NCBI RefSeq assembly: GCF_030127145.1
Contig: NZ_CP126159.1
Span: forward strand, 62,001-126,000
Direction of reading: 5' to 3'
From: Halobaculum halobium
GTDB taxonomy: Archaea > Halobacteriota > Halobacteria > Halobacteriales > Haloferacaceae
DNA: 64,000 nt
Part shown: positions 1 through 8,156 of the stretch, one piece after another
How the letters are laid out: each line of letters starts with the position of its first letter
Position numbering within the stretch: the stretch's first letter is position 1
Program-made: the position numbers and the translations under genes
Notes under the pieces: generated by a model
The model's input: only the letters and a program-made list of their open reading frames with translations
What the model was told of the DNA's origin: nothing
Database searches by the model: none

Positions 1-234
1 GCACCATATTCGACGAGACGTGGACACGCCTTTAGAGCACGTTGGGGAGACTCGACACTGGCTGTTCGTCCGGTCAACTAGCGCTTTGGGGCGACTAGAG
101 GATCGAGGGAGCAAGGAAGTCTCTGCGTCTCGTATCCTGCAACGTGGCGACCCGGTCGAAGAAGCGTGTATCCGCGACTCCACCCTTCTATTCTCGGGGG
201 CGTGTTTTTCCCGGGATCAGGAGCACAACTATTT

Positions 235-1836
235 ATGAGCGATGTACTCATAGAGAACGCCCGGATCGTCGACGGGACGGGGGCGCCGTGGTTTCGCGGG
301 GCGATCAGCGTCGAGGGCGACGAGATCGAAACGATCCACCGGGAGTCGTCACCTTCAGTGACGGCAGCCGAGACGGTCGACGTCGACGGCGCGGTCGTCT
401 GTCCGGGGTTCATTGATACCCACTCTCACTCCGATATGGAACTGTTCGACGACCCGACGCTCGCGCCGAAGATCCGGCAGGGGATCACCACGGAGGTACT
501 CGGACAGGACGGCTTCTCCATGGCCCCGATGTACCGCGACGGTGGCGCCGAGGAGTGGTCGAAGCAGCTCGGTGCGCTCGCTGGGCGTGTGGACACGGAG
601 TGGACCTGGGGAAGCATCGGCGAGTATCTCGACGCGGTGGAAGCAAACGGGCTCGGCCCCAACGTCGGGATCTTGGTCGGCCATGGCACAGTTCGTTTCA
701 ACGTGCTCGGAATGTCGGACACCGCTCCGAGTGTCGACGAGCTTACCGAGATGGCCGAGTTAGTGACGGAAGCGCTCGAAGACGGAGCCTTGGGGTTCTC
801 GACCGGCCTCATCTACACACCCTGTACGTATGCCGACACGGGGGAAGTGCAGACGCTGGTATCGAGGCTCGCTCCGTTTGGGCGCCCGTTCGTTGCCCAC
901 GTCCGGAGTGAGGGCCGATGGATCTGGGACGCGCTCGACGAGTTCGTCGATATCGGTGACGAGGAGGGGATACCGCTCCACCTCTCGCATTTCAAGGTCG
1001 CCGGACCCATGCAACAGGGGAAAGTCGACCGGGCGATCGCCCTCATCGAGGCTGCGAGAGAACGCGGCGTCGATATCACGGCCGAACAGTATCCCTACAC
1101 CGCAGGAAGTACGATGCTCTCGGCGGTCCTCCCTCCCTGGGTCCACGCCACTGGACCCGACGGTGCAATTGAACAGCTTCAGGACGAGGCCGCCCGCGAG
1201 CGAATCACTCGCGACATCGAGGAGTGGCGGATCCCCGGATGGGAGAACATTGGCGCCCTTGCCGGGTGGGAGAACGTCGTCATCGCGAACGTCGAGTCTG
1301 ACGAGAACGACCACCTCGAAGGGATGAGTGTCGCGGAGATCGCGACACAGCGCGATGTCGAACCGGTCGAGGCGGTCTGTGACGTGCTCGTTGAGGAGGA
1401 ACTGAGCGCGAGCATCTCTCTTCACATGCTCGACGAAGGCGACGTCAGAGACATCCTCTCGTATGAGCGCGTGTGTGTCGGTACCGACGGATTGTTCGGG
1501 GGAACGCCGCACCCACGAGTGTACGGAACCTACCCTCGAATCTTAGGTCGCTACGTTCGCGATGAGAACCTCTTGACCGTCGAGGAGGCGGTCAGAAAGA
1601 TGACCTCACTCCCTGCCCGTGCGATGGGCCTCGACCACAAGGGAGTCATCAGAGCGGGGATGGACGCCGATCTGGTCGTCTTCGACCCAGTGACGGTTGG
1701 CAGTCAGGCCACCTTCAAGAACCCCCGCCGGTATCCCCAGGGCATCGAGCACGTCGTCGTGAACGGAACGTTCGCTGTTCGTGACGGCGAGGCGACTGGT
1801 TCCCTGCCTGGACGAGCAGTTAGAAAATCAATGTAG
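235..1836 (+). CDS. D-aminoacylase / N-acyl-D-amino-acid deacylase family amidohydrolase
   Basis: A 533-aa metal-dependent amidohydrolase (cytoplasmic, no signal peptide). Family members remove the acyl group from N-acyl-D-amino acids or related amides. The start at 235 gives the usual MSDVLIENARIVDGTG opening of the family; upstream in-frame sequence does not look coding. Visible features: THSHSD with His63/His65 (metal site), AHVRSEG, HLSHFKVAG, EQYPYTAGST, a late VGTDG aspartate, and the C-terminal GMDADLVVFDP beta-sandwich signature. The segment reading GQDG lies where classical D-aminoacylases have a metal-ligand Cys (NCG type), so the substrate may differ from acyl-D-amino acids. It stands alone: mobile-element debris follows. 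Family assignment is firm, substrate is not. Confidence 0.85.
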   Translation: MSDVLIENARIVDGTGAPWFRGAISVEGDEIETIHRESSPSVTAAETVDVDGAVVCPGFIDTHSHSDMELFDDPTLAPKIRQGITTEVLGQDGFSMAPMYRDGGAEEWSKQLGALAGRVDTEWTWGSIGEYLDAVEANGLGPNVGILVGHGTVRFNVLGMSDTAPSVDELTEMAELVTEALEDGALGFSTGLIYTPCTYADTGEVQTLVSRLAPFGRPFVAHVRSEGRWIWDALDEFVDIGDEEGIPLHLSHFKVAGPMQQGKVDRAIALIEAARERGVDITAEQYPYTAGSTMLSAVLPPWVHATGPDGAIEQLQDEAARERITRDIEEWRIPGWENIGALAGWENVVIANVESDENDHLEGMSVAEIATQRDVEPVEAVCDVLVEEELSASISLHMLDEGDVRDILSYERVCVGTDGLFGGTPHPRVYGTYPRILGRYVRDENLLTVEEAVRKMTSLPARAMGLDHKGVIRAGMDADLVVFDPVTVGSQATFKNPRRYPQGIEHVVVNGTFAVRDGEATGSLPGRAVRKSM

Positions 1837-1985
1837 GAGTGCTGGATGACGAATGGTACAAATAGGGCCACTTCGTTGCTGGGGTCAATGCCGGGGACGG
1901 AGGTCTTTGACGGCTCTTTGCCAACTCGATTCGAGGGTACTGTTTGTGTCTAATCATAGTGGTGTCGGATTTTCCTGACATCCAA

Positions 1986-2003
1986 CTACGACGAAAGTCG
2001 TGG
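1986..2003. repeat. IS200/IS605-type end hairpin remnant
   Basis: A short stem (CTACGAC-GAAA-GTCGTGG, one G:T pair) followed directly by GGCTTCCTCCTC. On the other strand this reads GAAGCCCACGAC..., the form I know from the ends of haloarchaeal IS605/IS1341 elements carrying tnpB. No tnpB lies beside it, so it is probably a solo end left after decay or excision. The rest of 1837-2160 shows no coding or other signal. Confidence 0.4.
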
Positions 2004-2160
2004 GCTTCCTCCTCGAATCTCTGTAACGTCGATTAACGTTGAATAATCGGCCTTCCGATAAACGGTTAACTGTGGGGAATTGTCGGTTGCATCCGTGATC
2101 AGAAGATAGAATTTCTAGAATTATAATATAAAAATTATGGCAGTATGATTTATATTGCTC

Positions 2161-2640
2161 TCACCAGAATTCAATTCGACGTATCTTGTGATCGAATCCC
2201 GAACACAACGAGCTACTGGTTTTCCGTTTCCGAGAGCAGGTCCCAGGTGTCAACTCCAACTGAAGTCCTCCGTCTGTCGCAAAATAATTCGCTGTGTTGT
2301 CCTGCGCAGTTCCACTCCACTTCATCGCATTGAGGTCAGTTCCAACAGAGTTCCCCGTTGAATCTCGTAGGCTGTCTCCAATCTCCTCACGAATAGCATC
2401 TTCAATTTGGCCGCCAACTCCGATATAGTACTCTCCTCAAGTGGTGTCCTTTCCTTGCATATGAAATGAGACGACGGAATCGTATCGACGATCTGCGATC
2501 TGCATGAGTCCTGGATAGCTCTGGATCAAGCGACAGGGCTTCTTGAGGTGCCAGCGCGAGAACGCCTTCTCCCTGAACCCGTGGATAGCCCACAGTGAGA
2601 CATCATATCTCGCTGATTGCAATAGCCCGTATCTACGCAT
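2161..2640 (-). pseudogene. decayed ORF of unknown function
   Basis: On the minus strand one frame runs from an ATG at 2640 to a stop at 2161 with a single interrupting TGA at 2437-2439. The downstream part reads like real protein (GVGGQIEDAIREEIGDSL, then DNTANYFATDGGLQLEL), and the upstream part does as well. I do not recognise the family. The stretch is AT-richer than its neighbours and sits between an IS605-type hairpin and a broken IS630 transposase, so a decayed accessory gene is the simplest reading. It could also be chance reading frame in mobile-element debris. Confidence 0.25.
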
Positions 2641-2699
2641 TACACAATCATCCGTTCCCCACTCGACATCTCCTCCGTGAATCGCAACTATAGTAGTGG

Positions 2700-3490
2700 C
2701 TAATAATAATTACTCACGTTTGGGATAGAGAGTTGGTCGAGCGCTGTATCAATGGCTGTCGTTAGCTCGTCAAGCGAGACAAAAAAGCGGTTGCTGAGAA
2801 CCGATTGAAGCTGTCTCCAGCATTCCTCGACGGGATTTAGCTCCGGTGAATACCGACGGTAACGTCACGAAGGCGAGGTCGTCACGGGCCGCCAGGTCCG
2901 TGACGGACGATGCCTGAAAATACGGCGCTCCATCGAGGGCAACGGTCAAGTCTGCTTTAAATTCGTCCACAGTGATAAAATAAAATGTTTGGCGTGGTCT
3001 GCGGTGATGTATTCGGTAAATCGGGAAACGAAGCGATCACCGTCCTCGGTGATCGCGCCCAGTAAACACGTCCAATCACGTTGCCCAGAGAGTTCGACAG
3101 AGGGCCGCGTGCCGCGCAGAAACCACGCGACACGCGGCCCGACTTGTACAGATATCTTGGTTTGATCGATACAGACTACGGTGGCGTCCATCTCCCGTTG
3201 CGTTTTTTGAGCTCGTCGTGGAACCGTTCTTGCTCGTCTTCGTCGGCTTTGGCGGGGTTTTCATGACTCAACTTAGCCTCTTTCAGCAACCGCCGACAGG
3301 ACGAGACTGAATACTTGACGCCGTGGGTCTCTTCGAGAAATTTTTGCGCGAGCGCCGGCGTCCACGCCGTCGCGTCAATACCAACCTCGTCGGGTGGTTC
3401 GTGCACGGTCTCTTCAAATTCTTCAAGCTGAGGTTCTGATGATTTTTTCTTCTAGTTCGCTTATCATCGGATCCGGCCAGATAGTCGCTG
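2700..3490 (-). pseudogene. IS630-family transposase, frameshifted
   Basis: Minus-strand remnant of an ISH-type IS630 DDE transposase split over at least four frames. In order: an N-terminal helix-turn-helix part ending about 3185 (VHEPPDEVGIDATAWTPAL, then SCRRLLKEAKLSHENP); the first catalytic block CIDQTKISVQV with RDWTCLLGAITEDGDRF (about 2980-3190); the second block VALDGAPYF with VTDLAARDDLAFVTLP (about 2860-2970); and, in yet another frame, YSPELNPVEECWRQLQ through LDQLSIPNVSNYY, ending at a TAG at 2700-2702. All three acidic positions (D, D, E) survive but not in one frame, so it cannot be active. No clear terminal inverted repeats were identified. Confidence 0.8.
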
Positions 3491-3633
3491 TTGAGTTCGT
3501 CCATCTTCCGTACCAAGCGATTCCAATCAATTCAGAAGTGCACAAGAGACCAGCGAACGATTCAGAGCCGCCACATGAGTGGCGACTGATGAATGTTCCA
3601 AAGTGAAAACCGCGCTTCAGGGCGGGGAGGATG

Positions 3634-4491
3634 TCAACGCGGCGTCGCCGACTCCGGGGGAACGAGTAAGACGTTGTTGTTCCCCTGCGCGACGATCGAT
3701 TCAGCGGTGCTCCCGAGAAGCAGCCGCCGGAGGCGACTCGTCCCGCGGGCGCCGATGAGCGTCGTCGTGGCGTCAACGCGCTCCTCCTCGGCGACGATCT
3801 CCTCGACGGCGGCTCCGGAACGAACGTTCGTCTCCACGTCGATATCCATTCGATCGCGGAGTTCGTCAGCCATTTCCTCCAGGCGCTCACGAGCTTCCTG
3901 ATCGGAGCCATCATCCCCCCGTTGTTCGGATCCGCGGACGTGCAGCAGCGTCGCCCGCTCTGTCGCGCCCGTCAGCGCCGGGAAGAACTCGTAGGCGCGC
4001 TCGGCGTTCTCTGAGAAGTCCGTCGCGTACAGCGCGTTCTGGAACAAGTGTTCCTTCTTCACCGCGGGACCGGTGTCCGTTTTTTCGATCCGCTCGACGA
4101 GCAGCGGTCTAACCGCTGTCCGAGCCACGTTTCGGACCGTTCCACCGATGAGCCGGTTGCGCAGCGGAGATTCCCCACGTGAGCCGACGACGATCATGTC
4201 GGCGTCGAGACGTTCGGCGAGACCGTTGATTCGGCGATGTGGTGTGCCGCGCGCGACGTGCGTCTCCACCTCGAATCCGGCCTCCTCGAACACCGCCCGC
4301 TGGGTCTTGAGCGCCTCGCGAGCGTCGGTCGCCATCTCCATCCCGGGCAGTCCGCTGGAGACGTTGTCGGGGACGACCGTGAGTAGGTGTACCTCCCTGA
4401 CCCCGATATTGTCAAGACATTCGAGACAGGTTCGGGACTCGATCGCCGCCTTGTTCGCGTCAGACAGGTCGGTCGCGAATACGATCCGCAT
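3634..4491 (-). CDS. tandem-domain universal stress protein (UspA family)
   Basis: A 285-aa protein with two UspA domains (about 1-140 and 148-285), cytoplasmic nucleotide-binding proteins of stress physiology. Each half carries the ATP-binding loop G-x2-G-x9-G: VVGSRGESPLRNRLIGG in the first and LIGARGTSRLRRLLLGS in the second. The ATG at 4491 (MRIVFATDLSD) was chosen because it begins exactly at the first domain and lies about 25 nt downstream of a TATA-like element (near 4513-4522), giving an almost leaderless message; the longer reading frame upstream overlaps the divergent gene. A close paralogue lies at 11361-12233. The shared intergenic region with the racemase carries a large palindrome that may control both genes. 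Confidence 0.88.
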   Translation of the reverse strand: MRIVFATDLSDANKAAIESRTCLECLDNIGVREVHLLTVVPDNVSSGLPGMEMATDAREALKTQRAVFEEAGFEVETHVARGTPHRRINGLAERLDADMIVVGSRGESPLRNRLIGGTVRNVARTAVRPLLVERIEKTDTGPAVKKEHLFQNALYATDFSENAERAYEFFPALTGATERATLLHVRGSEQRGDDGSDQEARERLEEMADELRDRMDIDVETNVRSGAAVEEIVAEEERVDATTTLIGARGTSRLRRLLLGSTAESIVAQGNNNVLLVPPESATPR

Positions 4492-4521
4492 ACCCCACCC
4501 TACGCAGCCATCACTAATATT

Positions 4522-4543
4522 GTTTGTTATGCGCAATACAAAC
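4522..4543. promoter_or_regulatory. 22-bp palindrome in usp/racemase divergent promoter
   Basis: The outer arms are GTTTGT and ACAAAC (6/6 matched) and the centre is TGCGCA (self-complementary), separated by two mismatched bases on each side, so 18 of 22 positions are symmetric. It abuts the TATA-like element (about 4513-4522, minus strand) of the UspA gene and lies about 64 nt before the racemase start. A position over the BRE/TATA region suits a dimeric repressor or activator. The regulator is not known. Confidence 0.55.
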
Positions 4544-4606
4544 CTAATCACAAATAGGGAGCGTCGTCCGGGGAGTCTATGTGGGTCGCCGTCGTGTCGA
4601 ACGTGG

Positions 4607-5320
4607 ATGAGCGAAACGCCACTGACGGTGGGAGTCCTCGGCGGCATGAGCAGCCAGTCGACGGTCGAGTACTACCGCTTACTCGACGACGGCATCAACG
4701 AGGCGCTGGGTGGTCATCACGCGGCCGACCTAGCGATTCGGAGCGTCGATTTCGGACAGATCGAACGCTACATCGCCGAGGAACGGTGGGACGAGGCCGG
4801 CGCGTTCCTCGCCGACGCCGCGCGCGACGTGGAGGCCGCCGGCGCCGACTTCGTCGTCATGGCGACGAACACGATGCACCGCGTCGCCCCCGCGATCGAG
4901 GACGCGCTGTCGGTACCGTTCGTCCACATCGTCGACGCGACCGCCGAGGCGATCGGCGCCGACGGAATCGACACCGTCGGCGTGCTCGGAACCGCCGCAG
5001 TGATGAATGGCGATTTCTACGCCGACCGGTTCGCTGACTACGGGATCGACGTGATCACTCCCGACGACGAAGCTCGAACCCTCGTCGACGACGTGATCTT
5101 CGAGGAACTGACCAGCGGCGTGATTCGCGATGCATCCCGGGAGGCGTACCTCCGAATCATCGACGATCTAGTAGACGCCGGTGCAGACGGCGTCGTCCTC
5201 GGCTGCACTGAGATCGAACTTCTGGTTACACAGTCCGATCGGCCCGAAGTCCCGCTGTTCGACACAACCGCGCTCCACGTCGAGCGCGCTGTTGAGTACA
5301 GTCTGCACGGCGTTCGCTGA
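4607..5320 (+). CDS. aspartate/glutamate racemase family protein (one catalytic Cys missing)
   Basis: A 237-aa homologue of the broad-specificity amino-acid racemase YgeA/RacX type, with LGGMSSQSTVEYYRLLDDGI at the start, the NTMH motif near residues 88-91, DFYADRF, IIFEEL-like and LGCTEIELL. These PLP-independent enzymes normally use two Cys. The second is present (Cys200 in GCTE) but the first position, Cys in CTNTMH of YgeA, is Ala86 here (MATNTMH). Single-Cys relatives exist with changed specificity or decarboxylase chemistry, so a standard two-base racemisation should not be assumed. The ATG at 4607 matches the family N terminus; an upstream frame extension is within the divergent promoter. 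Confidence 0.82.
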   Translation: MSETPLTVGVLGGMSSQSTVEYYRLLDDGINEALGGHHAADLAIRSVDFGQIERYIAEERWDEAGAFLADAARDVEAAGADFVVMATNTMHRVAPAIEDALSVPFVHIVDATAEAIGADGIDTVGVLGTAAVMNGDFYADRFADYGIDVITPDDEARTLVDDVIFEELTSGVIRDASREAYLRIIDDLVDAGADGVVLGCTEIELLVTQSDRPEVPLFDTTALHVERAVEYSLHGVR

Positions 5321-5373
5321 TCGCGCGAATGACGGAACGGCGGGACAAGGAGAGGCAGTGGTCCGAACGGTGA

Positions 5374-5961
5374 TTAGACGAGCAGTTGCACGTCGGACTC
5401 GGCCATGTGCTGGAGCGCGGTGGCCGCGCCGACGCCGGTGACAACGTCGTCGTAGAAGTCGTCGTCGTCGTAGTCCATCAGCTCGATGGTCATCTGGCAT
5501 GCCTGGAGTTCGACGCCCTGGTCGAGCGAGACGTCGATCAGTTCCTCGATGGTGGCGGTACCGTTCTCGTCGATACGCTTTTCCATCATCTTCGTCGCCA
5601 TCTTGTCCATTCCGGGCAGCGCCGCCAGCGCGTTCGGCATCGGCATGCTCGGGTTGCCAACGGCCGACAGCTGGAGGTTTTTAGACTTCTCTTCGTGCAG
5701 GATATCGAGTCCCCAGAAGGTGTGGAACACGACGACCTCCCAGCCAAATGCGGCCGCGGTAGACGCCAAGATGAGCGGCGGGTACGCCATGTCGAAGGTT
5801 CCCTTCGTGGCGACGATTGTCATCTTCTTCTGGCCGTCGTCGGTGTTGGCTTCGAGCTGCGCAACCGAGTCTTCGAGCTCTTCGACGCGTTCGCGAAGCT
5901 CCGCCTCAGTCATCGTCTCTGCGTCGCCGTCGGCGGAGTTTGTGGAGGTGTCGGTGCTCAT
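5374..5961 (-). CDS. DsrE/DsrF/DrsH-like (DsrE2-type) sulfur-carrier family protein
   Basis: A 195-aa cytoplasmic protein with an acidic, probably coiled-coil N terminus (residues 1-45, MTEAELRERVEELEDSVAQL) and then a DsrE-fold domain (KMTIVATKGTFDMAYPPLIL, FGWEVVVFHTFWGLDIL). The conserved cysteine is Cys155 in LQACQMTIELM, the position that carries persulfide sulfur in DsrE2 proteins. The Met-rich middle (NPSMPMPNALAALPGMDKMATKMM) is typical of this subfamily. It lies immediately after a TusA gene on the same strand (1 nt between them), so it very likely receives or donates sulfane sulfur to that TusA. Function in transfer of sulfur is inferred from family and context. Confidence 0.85.
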   Translation of the reverse strand: MSTDTSTNSADGDAETMTEAELRERVEELEDSVAQLEANTDDGQKKMTIVATKGTFDMAYPPLILASTAAAFGWEVVVFHTFWGLDILHEEKSKNLQLSAVGNPSMPMPNALAALPGMDKMATKMMEKRIDENGTATIEELIDVSLDQGVELQACQMTIELMDYDDDDFYDDVVTGVGAATALQHMAESDVQLLV

Positions 5962-5962
5962 C

Positions 5963-6208
5963 TTACGCGGTCTTCTGGATGTAGTGCTTGAACTCGTCGC
6001 CGTCCTCGACCTGCTCGAGCAGCTCGACGCCCTCGGTGCCGGCCGCCCACCCGTCGAGGTCGCTCATGCTTCCGGGGTCGGTGGCGACGACCTCAAGCGT
6101 CTCTCCCTCGCTGAGGCCGTCGATTGCGGATTTCGTCTTTACGACGGGCATCGGGCACGATGCGCCTTTCACGTCAAGCGTCTCGGTGATGTCGAATGTG
6201 TCGCTCAT
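5963..6208 (-). CDS. tusA: TusA-family sulfurtransferase (copy 1)
   Basis: An 81-aa TusA-like sulfur carrier with the family motif CPMP at Cys18 (KGASCPMPVVKTKSAI). TusA proteins carry sulfur as a cysteine persulfide and pass it to partners such as DsrE proteins. The ATG at 6208 (MSDTFDITETL) aligns exactly with the second copy at 9894; a longer reading is possible but has no support. It is transcribed with the DsrE2-like gene just downstream and diverges from the rhodanese-MBL gene at 6456. The two TusA copies share most residues, so they are recent paralogues or serve parallel branches. Confidence 0.9.
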   Translation of the reverse strand: MSDTFDITETLDVKGASCPMPVVKTKSAIDGLSEGETLEVVATDPGSMSDLDGWAAGTEGVELLEQVEDGDEFKHYIQKTA

Positions 6209-6455
6209 TGGTTGATCACTCCGGTGGCGTATTGGAGCTATCACGCAATATCAGTGGGTGACATAAAACCATATCGGTTCTTGAAACCCAGCGACAAAAG
6301 TAACAGATACCTCCGATATAGAGCGAACTTCCGGAAAAATTGGTCTTCCGGACGGCAGCCGAGTTCGACGATACTCTGCAGATTAGTATTGTGGGTTGTG
6401 AGAACTTCTATGAGAACCCTTATGTTCGAGCCCCGAATACGAAGCGGTGCACACA

Positions 6456-7649
6456 ATGAATCCCGATGATTTCCCGACGCCCGAGGCGGACGTCGACACG
6501 GTCTCTCCTGAGTCGCTCAAGAGCCGCATCGACGCTGGAGAGGAAGTCACGTTGCTTGACGCACGAATGGCATCCGACTACGAGGAGTGGAAGATCGACG
6601 GCGAAACCGTCGAATCCATCAATATTCCCTACTTCGAGTTCCTCGAGGACGATATCGGTGAGGATGTCCTAGACCGTGTCCCGGACGACCGCGAGGTCAC
6701 CGTCCTATGTGCGAAGGGCGGCGCCAGCGAATTCGTTGCGGGCACGCTCGCCGAGCGCGGGTACGACGTGAACCACCTGGAAGACGGGATGAACGGCTGG
6801 GCGCGCATCTACGAGCGCGTCGAGGTCACGAACTACGACGGAGCGGGAACGCTGTATCAGTACCAGCGCCCCTCGTCCGGATGTCTCGGCTATCTACTGA
6901 GCGATGGCGACGAGGCCGCTATCGTCGACCCGCTGCGCGCGTTCACCGACCGGTACCTCGAGGACGCCGACGAACTCGGCGTCGAACTGGCGTACGCGCT
7001 CGACACGCACATCCACGCCGACCACATCAGCGGTCTCCGCGATCTCAACGAGGAGGGCGTCGAGGGCGTCATCCCCGAGAACGCCGTTCCACGCGGCGTC
7101 ACGTACGCCGACGAGCTGACCACGGCGGCCGACGGCGACGAGTTCGACGTCGGCGACGCGACTATCGAGACGGTGTACACGCCTGGCCACACCAGCGGCA
7201 TGACCTCTTACCTCCTTGGCGGGAGTCTGCTCGCGACGGGTGACGGCCTGTTCATCGAGAGCGTCGCCCGGCCCGACCTTGAGGAGGGCGACGATGGAGC
7301 GCCTGAAGCGGCCCGGATGCTCTACGAGTCACTGCAGGAGCGCGTGCTGACGCTGCCTGAGGAGACGCTCATCGGCGGCGCCCACTTCAGCGACGCCGCC
7401 GTGCCCGCAGACGACGGGACCTACACCGCGCCTATCGGCGACCTGAAAGAGCGCATGGCTGCGCTCTCGATGGACGAAGGCGAGTTCGTGGAGACCGTGC
7501 TTGCGGACATGCCGCCGCGGCCCGCCAACTACGAGGATATCATCGCGACGAACCTCGGACAGCAGACCGCCGACGACGAGGAGGCGTTCACCCTCGAACT
7601 CGGCCCGAACAACTGTGCTGCCAGCCAGGAATCCCTGGCTGACGACTAA
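6456..7649 (+). CDS. rhodanese-metallo-beta-lactamase fusion (persulfide dioxygenase-like)
   Basis: A 397-aa fusion. Residues about 12-122 form a rhodanese domain with active-site Cys85 in LCAKGGAS. Residues about 130-345 form an ETHE1/GloB-type metallo-beta-lactamase with THIHADH (His185, His187, Asp189, His190), PGHTSGM, GDGLF and GGAHFSD ligands. A C-terminal tail of about 50 residues follows (MPPRPANYEDIIATNLG). ETHE1-type enzymes oxidise glutathione or other low-molecular persulfides to sulfite; rhodanese domains transfer sulfane sulfur. Domain order is reversed relative to the common bacterial MBL-then-rhodanese fusions. An in-frame GTG at 6447 is an alternative start. The gene leads an apparent operon with the YeeE pair (12 nt gap). 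Confidence 0.88.
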   Translation: MNPDDFPTPEADVDTVSPESLKSRIDAGEEVTLLDARMASDYEEWKIDGETVESINIPYFEFLEDDIGEDVLDRVPDDREVTVLCAKGGASEFVAGTLAERGYDVNHLEDGMNGWARIYERVEVTNYDGAGTLYQYQRPSSGCLGYLLSDGDEAAIVDPLRAFTDRYLEDADELGVELAYALDTHIHADHISGLRDLNEEGVEGVIPENAVPRGVTYADELTTAADGDEFDVGDATIETVYTPGHTSGMTSYLLGGSLLATGDGLFIESVARPDLEEGDDGAPEAARMLYESLQERVLTLPEETLIGGAHFSDAAVPADDGTYTAPIGDLKERMAALSMDEGEFVETVLADMPPRPANYEDIIATNLGQQTADDEEAFTLELGPNNCAASQESLADD

Positions 7650-7661
7650 CGACCACATCAA

Positions 7662-8156
7662 ATGGTACTCGATCCAGTTCCCTTGCAATTGTTCGCCGAG
7701 TACTTCCCGAACGGAATCAGTCGATACGCCATCGGCGGTCTGTTCGTGGGACTCGGCGCCAGCATCATCTACCTCGGCACGGGGATCAGCGCTGGCGCGA
7801 GCACGTTCCTCGAGTCGACGCTGTCGTACGTGTCGGGGCGTTCCCGGTTCCAGCAGTACGTCTCATCGCGCGATTGGCGGTTGGTGTTCACTGTGAGTAT
7901 CATCGCCGGAGCCGCCATCTACTCGCTGACATTCGGTGATAACTTCCAGTACAGCACCGACGTGCAGGTGTGGCGTCTGTTCGTCGGCGGGATACTCGTC
8001 GGCGTCGGCACACGAGTCGGAAAAGGCTGTACGTCTGGCCACGGAGTTTGCGGAGTCGGGTCGGCCTCACGAACGTCGCTCATCGGCGTGGCGACGTTCC
8101 TTCTGGTCGCGATTGGCACCGCACAGCTGGTCGCTGCTATGGGGGTGAGCCCATAA
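7662..8156 (+). CDS. YeeE/YedE half-transporter, N-terminal type
   Basis: A 164-aa membrane protein with about four hydrophobic segments (near 22-42, 73-92, 103-120, 135-158). The signature loop GKGCTSGHGVCG holds Cys123 and Cys130; in the YeeE/TsuA family such Cys residues relay thiosulfate or sulfur species across the membrane. In many bacteria one polypeptide holds both halves; here the second half is the next gene, and TAA/ATG overlap by one base (TAATG), implying tight coupling and probable complex formation. Context with rhodanese-MBL and TusA genes supports transport of a sulfur compound; the exact substrate is inferred. Confidence 0.87.
   Translation: MVLDPVPLQLFAEYFPNGISRYAIGGLFVGLGASIIYLGTGISAGASTFLESTLSYVSGRSRFQQYVSSRDWRLVFTVSIIAGAAIYSLTFGDNFQYSTDVQVWRLFVGGILVGVGTRVGKGCTSGHGVCGVGSASRTSLIGVATFLLVAIGTAQLVAAMGVSP

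Noticed and set aside
2145-2361. short plus-strand frames of 62-68 codons
   Set aside because: AT-rich, no family pattern, overlapping the better-supported minus-strand decayed ORF.
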